A stretch of DNA of 64,000 nucleotides from Raineya orbicola (GTDB taxonomy: Bacteria; Bacteroidota; Bacteroidia; Cytophagales; Thermonemataceae). Position numbers and translations under genes: made by a program. Below the pieces are notes generated by a model. That model had not been told where the DNA came from. It saw only the letters and a list, made by a program, of their open reading frames with translations, and made no database searches. The stretch covers positions 1-64,000 of the forward strand of contig NZ_NKXO01000002.1 of NCBI RefSeq assembly GCF_002843425.1, given 5' to 3'. This document shows, piece after piece, positions 27,299-37,073 of the stretch (positions within the stretch are counted from its first letter, which is position 1; each line of letters starts with the position of its first letter).

Positions 27299-30200
27299 TA
27301 TACTACTACATTCACTATTTTTTTAGGAACAATAATTACCTTTTTGGCGGATTTGCCTTCAAGCCATTTTTGTACGATTTCGTTAGATAAAACAATTTTT
27401 TCAATATCAGCTTGGGGCAAATCTAATGCAATTTCAATATTAGTACGTAGCTTTCCATTTACCGAAATAGGATAGTTAAAAGTACTTTCCTGTAAATGTT
27501 TTTCATCATAATCGGGGTAAGTGGCAAAGTTGATACTTTCAGTATGCCCAAGCAAATGCCAAAGCTCTTCGGTAATATGTGGAGCATAAGGAGCTAAAAG
27601 CACCAAAAGAGGTTCTAAAATAGATTTTTTATTGCATTTTAGGTCTGTAAGTTCATTTACGCAAATCATAAAAGTACTTACAGGCGTATTGAATGAAAAT
27701 CGTTCAATATCTTCGGTTACACGCTTAATGGTGTGATGTAAAATTTTAAGTTCGGCTTGCGTAGGTTCTTGTTCGCTAACATTAAAGTTCCCCTTTTCAT
27801 CGTGAAATAATCTCCACAATTTTCGTAAAAACTTATGCGTACCTTCAATGCCGTTGGTATTCCAAGGTTTGAACTGCTCCAAAGGACCAAGGAACATTTC
27901 ATAAAGTCGCAAGGTATCGGCTCCGTATCGTTCAACCACATTATCTGGATTGACTACATTGTATTTGGATTTAGACATTTTTTCTACTTCCGCTCCGCAA
28001 ATATATTTGCCTTCCTCTAAAATAAACTCCGCATTTGCTAAATCAGGACGCCACTTGCGAAAAGCATCAATATCCAAAACATCGTTTTCTACTAAATTTA
28101 CATCAACGTGTAAAGCTACTGTCTCGTAGCTATCTCGCAAATTATACGATACAAAAAGATTAGGTAATTCATAATCATTTTCAGGGAATTGAACGAATTC
28201 TTCTCCTGACAAAGCCTTTCTCACCCTTAAAACAGCCTCTTCTACGTTGGTAAAAATCTCCTCTACCGAAACAAACATCACTTGGCAATCAGGCATAAAT
28301 TCAGCATATTTGCTCAAATAATTTTGCCAATTTTCTTTAATGATAGATTGAGAGCGAATTTCAACAGCGACTTTCTTTTCTTTGTGAACAAAATCTAATT
28401 GCATATCACCGGGCAATACGTTTGCCTCAAAGCCCAAAGGCAAAAGATATTCAGCAAGACGCTTGTGGGCTTGAGCCTCTTTGTAAAGAACTTTATACAC
28501 AAAGTTGCTTCGCCCTTGTATCATTCCCTGATTTATCATTTTTTGGAAAGGTTCAGGCGAGGAAATGTAGCCTAAATCATACAGCACCTTGTTCCAAAAA
28601 CGAGAATAAAGCAAATGCCCTGTGCCGTGTTCTGCACCGCCAATGTACAAATCTACATTTTTCCAATATTGCTCTTTTTCTTTGCTGACAAACTCTTTGC
28701 CATTATGCGGGTCCATATAGCGAAGCCAATACCAACTGCTTCCTGCCCAACCGGGCATCGTATTGAGTTCATAATCGTAAATGCCCTTGTATTTCCAATT
28801 TTCAGCTCTGCCAAGGGGTGGTTCGCCTGTTTCAGTAGGCAGATACTTATCAATTTTGGGCAATACCAAAGGCAAATCATTTTCATCAATTAAGTACGGC
28901 ACTCCCTCTTTGAAATAAACAGGTACAGGCTCTCCCCAATATCGCTGACGGCTAAATACGGCATCACGTAGCTTATAGTTGATTTTACGCTTACCAAAAC
29001 CATTTTCTTCGGCATACTGAATAGCTTTTTCAATGGCTTCTTGGGTATCCAATCCATTCAAAAAGCCTGAATTTATCATTTTGCCATATTTTTTTTCGGT
29101 AGGGTTTTCCAAATGCTCTGTGCCTTCAATAACAGGCACAATAGGCAAGCCAAAAAATTTGGCAAAACGAAAATCTCTATCATCAGAACTCGGAACACCC
29201 ATTACGGCTCCAGTTCCATATCCTGCAAGCACATAATCCGAAATCCAGATAGGAATAGGTTCTTTTGTAAAAGGATTGATAGCATAAGCCCCTGTAAAAA
29301 CGCCTGAAACGCTTTTTACTTCGCTCATTCGCTCTCGCTCGCTACGATTGATAGCCTTTTCTACGTATGCTTCTACTTCGGGTTTTCGGTCAGGAGTGGT
29401 TATTTCACTTACAAGCTCGTGTTCAGGGGCAAGAACTAAAAAAGTTACTCCAAAAATCGTATCAATACGAGTAGTGAAAACGGTAATGGTTTTATTTACC
29501 TCACCCCCCAGCCCCCTCTCCAAAAGAGAGGGGGTGTTTTGGATAACTCTTTTTATTTTTTCTAGAACCTTTTCTAAATCGTTTTCTACTTCTGAGTTAG
29601 TAAAACGAATTACTTGATAACCTAAGTAATTCAAGTATTCTGTCCTGATTTTATCAAACTCTTGCTGTTCTTTTTCAAAATGCACTGCACCATCAACTTC
29701 TATGATGAGTTTTTTTTCAAGGCAAACGAAATCTACGATAAAGTTCTCAATAGCGTGTTGTCTTCGGAACTTTACATCTAAATTTCTGTTTCTTATTGCT
29801 TGCCATAAGATATTTTCAGCGTTTGTAGGATTTTTACGATTATTGCGGGCAAATTCTTTTAATTTTTCCCATTTTTCAGGGGAAGTTGTTTGCCAATGAA
29901 ATGAGTGTTTCGTATTTTTATTTTCAATATTTTCTTTTTCAATGCTTTGAGAGGCAGTAATAGCCCCCTCTCCTTTGGAGAGGGGGTTGGGGGTGAGGTA
30001 AAAACAAACCTCCGCCCCCATACTTTTACCTATCCAATTTCTTTGCACTTCTTTGATGCTTTCCGACCAGTCCAACGTTTCCAAATCTTGCAAGAGGCGT
30101 TCGGCGTATGCAGTAATTCTCATCATCCATTGCCGCATTAGTTTGCGTTCTACGGGATAGCCCCCTCTTTCCGAAACGCCGTCTTTTACTTCGTCGTTAG

Positions 30201-30873
30201 CAAGTACCGTTCCCAGTGCAGGACACCAATTTACGTATGCATTAGCAAGATACGTAAGGCGATATTTCAAGAGAATATCAGAACGCTGTTTTTCTGAAAA
30301 ATTTTTCCATTCTTCGGCAGTAAAAGTAGGCGTATCTTCGTCGCAGGCGGCTTCTACTTGCAGATTACCATTTTTTTCAAATTCTGCAATAAGTGTATGG
30401 ATATGCTCGGCTTTATTAGCTTTCTGATTATACCAAGCCTCAAACAGACGCATAAAGATCCATTGTGTCCATTTGTAATATGCGGGGTCTGATGTTTGTA
30501 CTTCTCTGCTCCAATCGTAAGAAAAACCAATATTTTTAAGTTGTTCTTTGTAACGTTTGATATTTTCGGCAGTAGTAATAGCAGGGTGTTGCCCTGTTTG
30601 GATAGCATATTGCTCGGCGGGCAAACCGAAGCTATCAAAACCCATAGGGTGCAGTACATTAAAACCTTTGGCTCTTTTATAGCGAGCTATTACATCAGAA
30701 GCAATATAGCCGAGTGGGTGTCCTACGTGCAAACCCGCTCCCGATGGATACGGAAACATATCCAAAACATAGTATTTGGGTTTTGAAGTATTTTCTTTGG
30801 TTTGGTAAATATTGTTTTCTGCCCAATATTTTTGCCATTTAGCCTCAATTTCTCGGAAATGATATTCTGCCAT
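27298..30873 (-). CDS. leuS: Leucyl-tRNA synthetase with two inserted domains
   Basis: A 1191-residue synthetase, whereas Bacteroidota LeuRS proteins are normally about 920-950 residues. It charges tRNA-Leu in the cytoplasm. The HIGH motif is in GLHVGHPLG (about 48-51) and the KMSKS motif at about residues 965-969 (EKMSKSKYN). The editing CP1 domain carries [19 protein letters not shown]. Two stretches are extra. The first (about residues 291-459) is a DUF559 nuclease domain between inverted repeats. The second (about 797-903) is in the leucine-specific region between FVYKVLY and [10 protein letters not shown]. Everything else aligns with ordinary LeuRS by eye, with no frameshift, so the enzyme is probably active. 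The promoter (30900-30932) matches the Bacteroidota consensus. Confidence 0.96.
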   Translation of the reverse strand: MAEYHFREIEAKWQKYWAENNIYQTKENTSKPKYYVLDMFPYPSGAGLHVGHPLGYIASDVIARYKRAKGFNVLHPMGFDSFGLPAEQYAIQTGQHPAITTAENIKRYKEQLKNIGFSYDWSREVQTSDPAYYKWTQWIFMRLFEAWYNQKANKAEHIHTLIAEFEKNGNLQVEAACDEDTPTFTAEEWKNFSEKQRSDILLKYRLTYLANAYVNWCPALGTVLANDEVKDGVSERGGYPVERKLMRQWMMRITAYAERLLQDLETLDWSESIKEVQRNWIGKSMGAEVCFYLTPNPLSKGEGAITASQSIEKENIENKNTKHSFHWQTTSPEKWEKLKEFARNNRKNPTNAENILWQAIRNRNLDVKFRRQHAIENFIVDFVCLEKKLIIEVDGAVHFEKEQQEFDKIRTEYLNYLGYQVIRFTNSEVENDLEKVLEKIKRVIQNTPSLLERGLGGEVNKTITVFTTRIDTIFGVTFLVLAPEHELVSEITTPDRKPEVEAYVEKAINRSERERMSEVKSVSGVFTGAYAINPFTKEPIPIWISDYVLAGYGTGAVMGVPSSDDRDFRFAKFFGLPIVPVIEGTEHLENPTEKKYGKMINSGFLNGLDTQEAIEKAIQYAEENGFGKRKINYKLRDAVFSRQRYWGEPVPVYFKEGVPYLIDENDLPLVLPKIDKYLPTETGEPPLGRAENWKYKGIYDYELNTMPGWAGSSWYWLRYMDPHNGKEFVSKEKEQYWKNVDLYIGGAEHGTGHLLYSRFWNKVLYDLGYISSPEPFQKMINQGMIQGRSNFVYKVLYKEAQAHKRLAEYLLPLGFEANVLPGDMQLDFVHKEKKVAVEIRSQSIIKENWQNYLSKYAEFMPDCQVMFVSVEEIFTNVEEAVLRVRKALSGEEFVQFPENDYELPNLFVSYNLRDSYETVALHVDVNLVENDVLDIDAFRKWRPDLANAEFILEEGKYICGAEVEKMSKSKYNVVNPDNVVERYGADTLRLYEMFLGPLEQFKPWNTNGIEGTHKFLRKLWRLFHDEKGNFNVSEQEPTQAELKILHHTIKRVTEDIERFSFNTPVSTFMICVNELTDLKCNKKSILEPLLVLLAPYAPHITEELWHLLGHTESINFATYPDYDEKHLQESTFNYPISVNGKLRTNIEIALDLPQADIEKIVLSNEIVQKWLEGKSAKKVIIVPKKIVNVVV
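28162..28485 (-). other. Second inserted domain in leuS, nuclease-like
   Basis: About 107 residues (797-903 of LeuRS) that ordinary Bacteroidota LeuRS sequences, as I recall them, lack at this place. The segment begins [20 protein letters not shown] and contains [19 protein letters not shown], a D-x(9..10)-E-x-R pattern in a strand-turn-strand layout typical of PD-(D/E)XK folds, followed by a [12 protein letters not shown] strand-helix. No inverted repeats are visible at its DNA edges. Identity as a nuclease relative is an inference. Confidence 0.55.
29495..30002 (-). mobile_element. DUF559 nuclease-domain element with hairpin inverted repeats, in frame inside leuS
   Basis: Two imperfect inverted repeats of 41 bp (29495-29535 and 29962-30002) face each other about 430 bp apart. 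Both start TTTACCTCACCCCC at the outside and both contain an inner hairpin (CCCCCTCTC / GAGAGGGGG). Between them the LeuRS frame encodes a DUF559-type domain: [36 protein letters not shown] and [15 protein letters not shown], the Asp and Glu-x-Asp of a Vsr-like PD-(D/E)XK fold. The frame stays open through both repeats. I infer a mobile or selfish unit; no recombinase is encoded. Exact ends are uncertain because the net insert must be a multiple of three. Confidence 0.7.
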
Positions 30874-30899
30874 AGGGGTTGAAATTTTGTAATAATCGG

Positions 30900-30932
30900 C
30901 AAAGTTAGCACTTTACCCCCAATTCACCAAAA
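30900..30932 (-). promoter_or_regulatory. leuS promoter
   Basis: On the minus strand: TTTTG (30932-30928), a 20-base spacer, TAACTTTG (30907-30900). This matches the Bacteroidota TTTG-N19..21-TAnnTTTG promoter, about 27 bases upstream of the ATG at 30873. Confidence 0.65.
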
Positions 30933-31018
30933 TTGAAAAAAGTCAGCAACAAAAAATGTTATATCGCTACGAAAATATACCAAAAGATTTATCTTTGTAA
31001 CATAAATCAGGTTATTAT

Positions 31019-31450
31019 ATGCAATATTGGCTCTTAAAATCTGAACCTTTCAAATATAGCTGGGAACAAATGCTCAAAGACGGCTCTACCTTCTGGGACG
31101 GGGTGCGAAACTTTCAGGCTCGCAATAATTTGAAAGCTATGAAAAAAGGAGATTTGGCTTGTTTTTATCATAGCAATCAAGGCAAAGAAATTGTGGGTAT
31201 TGTGAAAATCATCAAAGAAGCCTACCCCGACCATACTACTGATGAACCCGATTGGGTAATGGTTGATGTTGCTCCTGTGTGTAGTTTGAATAAGCCACTC
31301 AATTTAGCTACGATTAAAGCTCACCCCGTTTTGCAAAATATGGCTTTGGTGAGGCAAAGTCGTCTTTCCGTTGTACCTCTTACCAAAGACGAATTTGAGA
31401 TGATTTGCGAAATTGGTAAAGTTGATGTAAATTTGCTAAAAAACACCTGA
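31019..31450 (+). CDS. EVE domain-containing protein
   Basis: A 143-residue single-domain protein of the EVE/PUA-like fold. The start MQYWLLKSEPFKYSWEQM and the block FWDGVRNFQARNNLKAMKKG (about 26-45) are typical of this family, whose members bind modified cytosines in DNA and sometimes act in restriction systems or as stand-alone sensors of modified bases. Here it stands alone, upstream of a DUF5686 gene (gap of 4 bases); I see no restriction partner next to it, though a restriction-modification pair is 28 kb away in this window. A TATCTTTG element (30990-30997) lies upstream with a poor -33. Start is the ATG at 31019. Confidence 0.88.
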   Translation: MQYWLLKSEPFKYSWEQMLKDGSTFWDGVRNFQARNNLKAMKKGDLACFYHSNQGKEIVGIVKIIKEAYPDHTTDEPDWVMVDVAPVCSLNKPLNLATIKAHPVLQNMALVRQSRLSVVPLTKDEFEMICEIGKVDVNLLKNT

Positions 31451-31454
31451 TATT

Positions 31455-33968
31455 TTGAAAAAACTTCTACTGACTTTCATATTATTGAGTTTATCAAGTT
31501 TCCTTTTAGCTCAAAAAATCACTATCACAGGTAAATTGGCTGATGCCAAGACCCAAGAACCGCTGATAGGGGCTATTGTTCGCCTTTCCCAAAATAAGCA
31601 AATCGGTACCGTAACAGATGAAAACGGGAATTTCAAACTTGTTTTCAATTATCTTAAAGACTCCCTTGTATTTGAATACACAGGCTATAAAACAAAAAAA
31701 GTCCCCTTCACTGCCCAAGCTCAGCAAGTTTTTAGCTTACTATTAGAAGAAGATACCCAAGCAATAGAAGAAATCACGGTCGTCCCCGGTGAAAACCCTG
31801 CTTATGCTATCTTACGAAAAGTTGTGAAAAATAAAAGCAAAAATGATAAACGCCGAGCTAAATTTTATGAGTGTGATATTTACAACCGCATTGAAGGCTA
31901 CGTGAATGACAACGAAAAGGGTATCAGCAATTTACGTGTAATGAAAGATATGAGCCGTGCCGCTGCCACTATTCCTAATTTGCGAGATAGCAAAGGTAAA
32001 GTGCTGATACCGATACTGGCAAGTGAGAGTTTTTCACGCTACTATTATATGGGAAAGCCCGAAAAAGAGCGTGAAGATGTAAAGGTAACAAACCTTTCGG
32101 GAATTGGTCTGGAAAGTGCCGAAGGCATTGGGCAAATCTTTACAGGTGGCAAACTCAATGATTACAATTTCTATCGCAATCAAATGAATATTTTAGACAA
32201 ATATTTCACCTCACCCATTGCTGATGGCTGGCGATTGAAATATGATTATGACCTTTTGGATAGTGTTTTAGTGGATAAAGATACTTGCTATGTGCTAAAT
32301 ATTGTACCTCGCAACCGACAAGACTTGGTTTTTGAAGGTAAAATGTGGATAAGCAAAAACGATTATGCCCTCAAAAAAATTGATGTACAAATGACCAAAG
32401 AAGCAAACATCAATTTTATCAAAGGCTTGAAAATCAGGCAAAATTCTTTTCGCAGCAGCGAAGGCTACTGGCTTCCTGAAAAAGTAGATTTTGAAGTAGA
32501 AGTTTCGGAATTTTCGGAAATTATTCCTAATATTTATGTGCGTACTCATACACAATATCATAATTATCTGCTCAATGAAGCCCGTGATAAGAGTTTTTAC
32601 GATGAACTCCCGTTACCACCCAACAATGAAAACAAAGATACCAGCTATTGGAATATTTACAGAAAAAACGACAGCACTTTGGTAAGCAAAGTAAATGTTT
32701 ATCAAATCATAGACTCACTAAAAACTATTCCTTCTGTACAACGTTACACTACTATTCTCACTATTCTTACTACGGGGTATTATGAAATGAAAGGCATTGA
32801 TTTAGGGCATTATGCACGCTACTATGCTTGGAATGATATAGAGGGACATCGTTTCAATATAGGTTTCCGTACCAATCGCTTTTTGAGTAAAAATTTCACT
32901 TTTAAGACGCGTGTAGGTTATGGCTTACGAGACCAGAAAGGCAAATATTTTGTGGAGCTAAGTCAGATTCTTTCCCGAAAATTATTCACCAAAGCTACTT
33001 TCAGCAGAACCGAAGATATTGAGCCATTGATTTTTCTAAATCAATTTGATAACCTCCCTGATATTTTCATTGCTTCCAATCGCTTTTTTACGCTTTCGGG
33101 ACGAAAGCCTTTTTTCAAAAAGGAAAATCTTTTTTCCATAGAAAGTTCTATTCAGCCTTCATTTACAGAAAAGCTCACTTTCCGAACTCGTCAGTTAAGC
33201 CCTTTGCACGGATTTGCCTATAAAATTCCTGAAAATACAGGCTTGCGTACAGAAATCAATACTACTGAAGTGATATTGCAAACCACTTTTCGGAAAGGGG
33301 GAAATCGTATTCGCTTGCTAGATAATAGTGAAATTACCATTGGAGGAGGAACTTCGCCTAAATTTACACTTACCACTGCTTTGGGGTTAAAAGGTTTTGC
33401 AGGCGGAGATTTTAATTATCAGCAAATTCAGTTAGATATTTCCAAATACAATGCTCGTATTTTTGGTATCGGACACGCCAATTACTTCATCAGTGCGGGC
33501 TATTATTTTGGTCAAGTGCCATTTCCTTTGCTTCGGGCTCATTTGGGCAATAATACACCTTTTCTGATAGAAAAAGCCTTCAACCAAATGAGTGGTTTTG
33601 AGTTTGTCAGCGATCATTACATAGCCCTGAACTATGCTCATTACTTTGAAAACCTGATTTTCAGTCGTTTGCCACTTTTCAAAAAAGCCAATAAGTTTTT
33701 AGATTGGCGTTTGGTAGTTAGTTTGAATGCTGTTTATGGAGGTTTGAGGCAAGAAAACAAAGATTTAATAGCAGATTTTGACCTATTCGGTAATCCTTTG
33801 CCACCTATTCAGAGCCTTAACTATCAGATGCCTTATGTTGAAGTGGGGTATGGGATAGATAACATTCTTAAATTTTTCCGTGTAGATTTTTTTCATAGGC
33901 TTACTTATCTGAATTTAGATACTGCCAAGCCCTTTGGTATAAAATTTTCCGCTCAAATTAAGTTGTAA
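31455..33968 (+). CDS. Outer-membrane protein with carboxypeptidase-regulatory domain (DUF5686)
   Basis: An 837-residue outer-membrane protein. A signal peptide (1-18) follows a TTG start, so TTG initiation is used in this genome. Next is a carboxypeptidase-D regulatory-like domain (about 20-110) with the block ITGKLADAKTQEPLIGAIV, and then a long beta-barrel region of the DUF5686 type, from PAYAILRKVVKNKSKNDKRR to the end. This architecture is common in Bacteroidota, where it may handle surface polymers; the function is not known. The 4-base gap to the EVE gene points to co-transcription. The C terminus ends in KFSAQIKL, in keeping with a final barrel strand. Confidence 0.85.
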   Translation: MKKLLLTFILLSLSSFLLAQKITITGKLADAKTQEPLIGAIVRLSQNKQIGTVTDENGNFKLVFNYLKDSLVFEYTGYKTKKVPFTAQAQQVFSLLLEEDTQAIEEITVVPGENPAYAILRKVVKNKSKNDKRRAKFYECDIYNRIEGYVNDNEKGISNLRVMKDMSRAAATIPNLRDSKGKVLIPILASESFSRYYYMGKPEKEREDVKVTNLSGIGLESAEGIGQIFTGGKLNDYNFYRNQMNILDKYFTSPIADGWRLKYDYDLLDSVLVDKDTCYVLNIVPRNRQDLVFEGKMWISKNDYALKKIDVQMTKEANINFIKGLKIRQNSFRSSEGYWLPEKVDFEVEVSEFSEIIPNIYVRTHTQYHNYLLNEARDKSFYDELPLPPNNENKDTSYWNIYRKNDSTLVSKVNVYQIIDSLKTIPSVQRYTTILTILTTGYYEMKGIDLGHYARYYAWNDIEGHRFNIGFRTNRFLSKNFTFKTRVGYGLRDQKGKYFVELSQILSRKLFTKATFSRTEDIEPLIFLNQFDNLPDIFIASNRFFTLSGRKPFFKKENLFSIESSIQPSFTEKLTFRTRQLSPLHGFAYKIPENTGLRTEINTTEVILQTTFRKGGNRIRLLDNSEITIGGGTSPKFTLTTALGLKGFAGGDFNYQQIQLDISKYNARIFGIGHANYFISAGYYFGQVPFPLLRAHLGNNTPFLIEKAFNQMSGFEFVSDHYIALNYAHYFENLIFSRLPLFKKANKFLDWRLVVSLNAVYGGLRQENKDLIADFDLFGNPLPPIQSLNYQMPYVEVGYGIDNILKFFRVDFFHRLTYLNLDTAKPFGIKFSAQIKL

Positions 33969-34010
33969 TTTTTTGAAAAAAATTGCATATTTCGCCCAAA
34001 CCTTGTAACC

Positions 34011-35138
34011 TTGAAGCCCAACGCTCTTATATGTACGCAAACAGGAGAGGAGTACCCGCTTGATGAGCCTATTTGGCAAAGTCCCAAAGGGTATCTTTTG
34101 GATATTCGTTTTCGTCCTTTTTTAGATAAAACTTCTACTCGTACTCGCCCTGCTAATTTATGGCGTTACAGGGAGGCTATTCCTGTAGAAAAAGATGAAA
34201 ATATCGTCAGCTTTGGGGAAGGAGCAACCCCTATGCAAAAAATCAATATTGCAGGGGTAGATGTGCATTTCAAGTTAGATTTCTTGTTTCCAACAGGGTC
34301 TTACAAAGATAGAGGCAGTGCAGTGCTTATCAGTAAAATCAAAGAGCTTGGCATCAGGCACGTAGTACAGGATTCTTCGGGAAATGCAGCAAGTTCCATA
34401 GCCGCTTATTGTGCCAAAGCAGATATTGCTTGCGATATTTATGTGCCAAAGGGTATTTCAGAAGCGAAACTTACCCAAATTCGGGCTTTTGGAGCTAATG
34501 TAAAAATCATAGATGGCTCTCGCGAAGATACGGCTCAGGCGGCTTTGGAAGCGGCAAAAAACAGCTATTATGCCAGTCATTGTTGGAATCCGTTTTTCTT
34601 TCAGGGAACTAAAACCTTTGCTTTTGAAGTTGCCGAGCAACTTGGCTGGAAAGCTCCTGATGTTGTAATTTTACCCGCAGGAAACGGTACTTTGCTTATT
34701 GGGGCATATATTGGTTTTAGAGAGTTGATGAAAGCAGGCATTACAGATAAAATTCCTAAAATAATAGGCGTACAAGCGGCAAATTGTTCACCTTTGTATC
34801 AAGCCTACAACGAGGGTTTGCCTTACATTCCAAAAATTGAAACTTTGCCTACACTTGCCGAAGGCTTAGCAATTGCCCAACCTATACGAGGCAAGCAGAT
34901 GTTGCAATACGTAGAACTAACCGAAGGTGTTTTTTTATCTGTAAGTGAAGAAGAAATCAAAGATGCTTTATTATTGATGTGTAGCAGGGGTTACTTCATT
35001 GAGCCTACTTCGGCGGCGGTAGTGGCAGGAGTGCAAAAATATGTGGAGCAGTTCTGGGAAAATGAAAAAATTGTTTCTGTGCTTACTGGTTCAGGTTTGA
35101 AAGCGGTGGATAAAATTGCCAAAATCGTAAATAAATAG
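34011..35138 (+). CDS. thrC: Threonine synthase
   Basis: A 375-residue PLP enzyme that turns O-phosphohomoserine into threonine. The Schiff-base lysine is Lys99 in FPTGSYKDRGSA. The VQDSSGNAASSIAAYCAKA block and ILPAGNGTLL phosphate loop are present. The start is a TTG; the first internal ATG lies about 75 residues in and would remove needed sequence. The C terminus (VLTGSGLKAVD) is the standard end. A 42-base gap follows the DUF5686 gene, and a 4-base gap separates thrC from the DUF2891 gene downstream. Length and order fit the shorter threonine synthases. The other threonine-pathway genes are not in the window. Confidence 0.92.
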   Translation: MKPNALICTQTGEEYPLDEPIWQSPKGYLLDIRFRPFLDKTSTRTRPANLWRYREAIPVEKDENIVSFGEGATPMQKINIAGVDVHFKLDFLFPTGSYKDRGSAVLISKIKELGIRHVVQDSSGNAASSIAAYCAKADIACDIYVPKGISEAKLTQIRAFGANVKIIDGSREDTAQAALEAAKNSYYASHCWNPFFFQGTKTFAFEVAEQLGWKAPDVVILPAGNGTLLIGAYIGFRELMKAGITDKIPKIIGVQAANCSPLYQAYNEGLPYIPKIETLPTLAEGLAIAQPIRGKQMLQYVELTEGVFLSVSEEEIKDALLLMCSRGYFIEPTSAAVVAGVQKYVEQFWENEKIVSVLTGSGLKAVDKIAKIVNK

Positions 35139-35142
35139 CCTT

Positions 35143-36207
35143 ATGCGTTTTGTTCTTTTGCTTTTTTTGTCTTTGCCTTTTTGGGCATTCTCTCAAACTC
35201 TCAGCCAAGAGCAAGCTCAAAGACTTGCCCAATTGCCTTTGAAGTGTTTGGAGCAAGAATATCCCAACAAGCTCAATCAGGTGCTTGCTGATGAAAAAGA
35301 CTTAGAAAGTCCTAAAAATTTACACCCTGCTTTTTATGGTTGTTTTGATTGGCACTCGGCAGTACACGGGCATTGGAGCTTGGCTTATTTGCTTCGTAAA
35401 TTTCCTAACTTGCCCCAAAGAGAGGAGATTATCCAAAAACTTTCTGCCCATCTTTCAGTGAGTAATATTCAAAAGGAGATTGCTTATTTTGCAAAAAAAC
35501 ACGAATACGCCTTTGAGCGTACCTACGGCTGGGCTTGGCTTTTGGCTTTACAACAAGAACTAAATACACACCCCGAGCCACGCTTGCGAAGTTTGGCAAG
35601 TCATCTGCAACCGCTTTCTGATTTGCTTATCGCTCGTTATCAGGAGTTTTTACCCAAATTGCTCTACCCTATACGTGTAGGTACGCATACAAATACCGCT
35701 TTTGGAATGAATTTGGCTTGGGATTATGCCATAACCACCCAAAATTCAGTTTTTCAGGAAATCTTACGAAAAGAAGCCAAACGACTTTTCAGTAAAGATG
35801 TAGCTTGCCCTTTTGCTTGGGAGCCAAGTGGCACAGATTTTCTTTCACCTTGTATGGAAGAAATCGCCTTGATGATGAGAGTTTTGCCTAAACAAGAGTT
35901 CTTAATGTGGGCGAAAAAATTTGCCCCTACTTTGTTTCAAAAAAACTTTCGTTGGGAAATTGCCAAAGTTTCTGACCGCAAAGATGGGCATTTGGTTCAT
36001 CTTGACGGCTTGAATTTCAGCAGGGCTTGGAACTTGTATGATTTGGCTAATTCTTATCCCGAATTGGCTCATTTGCAAAAAGTAGCCGAAGAACACTTGC
36101 GTTTTTCTTTACCTGTTATCACAGACGGCAATTATGAAGGAGAGCATTGGCTTGCTTCTTTTGCGTTGCGGGCTTTTTATTTTTTGGAAAAAGGAAGTAA
36201 AAAATAG
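35143..36207 (+). CDS. DUF2891 family secreted protein
   Basis: A 354-residue protein with a signal peptide (1-18, ending AFSQ) and a DUF2891 domain. The family marker is FYGCFDWHSAVHGHWSLAY (about 65-83), with the Cys-Phe-Asp-Trp-His-Ser cluster, followed by LRKFPNL and a helical repeat layout resembling alpha/alpha toroids. The role of DUF2891 is unknown; a hydrolase function acting on sugars has been suggested only from fold resemblance. It is 4 bases after thrC and so very probably co-transcribed with it. The C terminus is followed by the convergent lpxH, with a 35-base gap and no clear hairpin. Confidence 0.85.
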   Translation: MRFVLLLFLSLPFWAFSQTLSQEQAQRLAQLPLKCLEQEYPNKLNQVLADEKDLESPKNLHPAFYGCFDWHSAVHGHWSLAYLLRKFPNLPQREEIIQKLSAHLSVSNIQKEIAYFAKKHEYAFERTYGWAWLLALQQELNTHPEPRLRSLASHLQPLSDLLIARYQEFLPKLLYPIRVGTHTNTAFGMNLAWDYAITTQNSVFQEILRKEAKRLFSKDVACPFAWEPSGTDFLSPCMEEIALMMRVLPKQEFLMWAKKFAPTLFQKNFRWEIAKVSDRKDGHLVHLDGLNFSRAWNLYDLANSYPELAHLQKVAEEHLRFSLPVITDGNYEGEHWLASFALRAFYFLEKGSKK

Positions 36208-36242
36208 GAATTTGAGATTGAGCAAAGTTAGAATAAGTTTTT

Positions 36243-37040
36243 TCAAATCATTACATTTTGCCATTTTTCAGCTTTTTGCCAAGCCAGCAATTCTACATTT
36301 TCGCCGTCGAAGGTAGCGTAAGTATGGTGATAAATCCATTCGCCAGTATTGACATAGCGAGCGTTTTCGCCCACAGGCAAAAATAGGGGCAAATGTCTAT
36401 GTCCGAAAATGTAAAAATCGCGGTGTTTGAGTGTCTCTTGTTCTTTGCAGTATATCCAAAGCCATTCATCATCTCCTAAAAATTTTTCAGCACCTTTTTT
36501 TTCACTTTGTAATCGGCTATGCTTTGACCAAAACTGAGCCAATGCAATGCCCCAATCAGGATGAATTTGCCTAAAAAGCCACTGACAAAGTCTGTTGGCA
36601 AAAATTTTTTTTAAGATTTTATACTTTGTATCGCCCGGTCCCAAGCCATCGCCGTGTCCTATTAAAAAAGTTTTTTCGTTGATACTGATTTCAATAGGCT
36701 TGCGAAAAATAGGAATGCCAAGTTCTTTTGTAAAATAATCAAATAGCCACATATCGTGGTTGCCTGTGAAAAAAACAACAGGTATGTTGCGGTCTAAAAT
36801 CTCAACCAATTTTGCCTGAAAGCGAATAAAGCCTTTGGGGATAGCGTGTTTGTATTCAAACCAAAAATCAAAAATATCACCGAGCAGGAAAATTATTTGA
36901 GCATCTTGGCTTATTTGCTCTAAAAAATCACAGATTTTTTGCTCTCTTTTTTGGCTATTGCGTACTCCCAAATGAAAATCGGAAGCGAAATAAATTTTTT
37001 TCCCTGCTTGTAACGTAATATTCGTTGAAAAATTGGACAT
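36243..37040 (-). CDS. lpxH: UDP-2,3-diacylglucosamine diphosphatase
   Basis: A 265-residue metallophosphatase of lipid A synthesis, hydrolysing UDP-2,3-diacylglucosamine to lipid X and UMP at the inner face of the inner membrane. Metal ligands are visible in DFHLG (Asp21, His23), GDIFDFWFE (Asp55), GNHD (about 93-96), GHGDG (about 128-132) and GHRHLP. The start is set at the ATG at 37040; the longer frame from 37064 adds 8 residues without similarity. It lies 33 bases downstream of two secreted coiled-coil protein genes, so the three are probably one operon. It adds to the lipid A theme of the PagL-like genes in this window. Confidence 0.93.
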   Translation of the reverse strand: MSNFSTNITLQAGKKIYFASDFHLGVRNSQKREQKICDFLEQISQDAQIIFLLGDIFDFWFEYKHAIPKGFIRFQAKLVEILDRNIPVVFFTGNHDMWLFDYFTKELGIPIFRKPIEISINEKTFLIGHGDGLGPGDTKYKILKKIFANRLCQWLFRQIHPDWGIALAQFWSKHSRLQSEKKGAEKFLGDDEWLWIYCKEQETLKHRDFYIFGHRHLPLFLPVGENARYVNTGEWIYHHTYATFDGENVELLAWQKAEKWQNVMI

Positions 37041-37073
37041 AAAAGGCTTTGTACAAAACTGCAAAAGAGGGTT

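Noticed and set aside
29348-29617. Plus-strand frame across the leuS inverted repeat, containing [11 protein letters not shown].
   Set aside because: It is the antisense of the leuS reading frame and arises because the palindrome is open in several frames; the coding frame with the DUF559 domain is on the minus strand.
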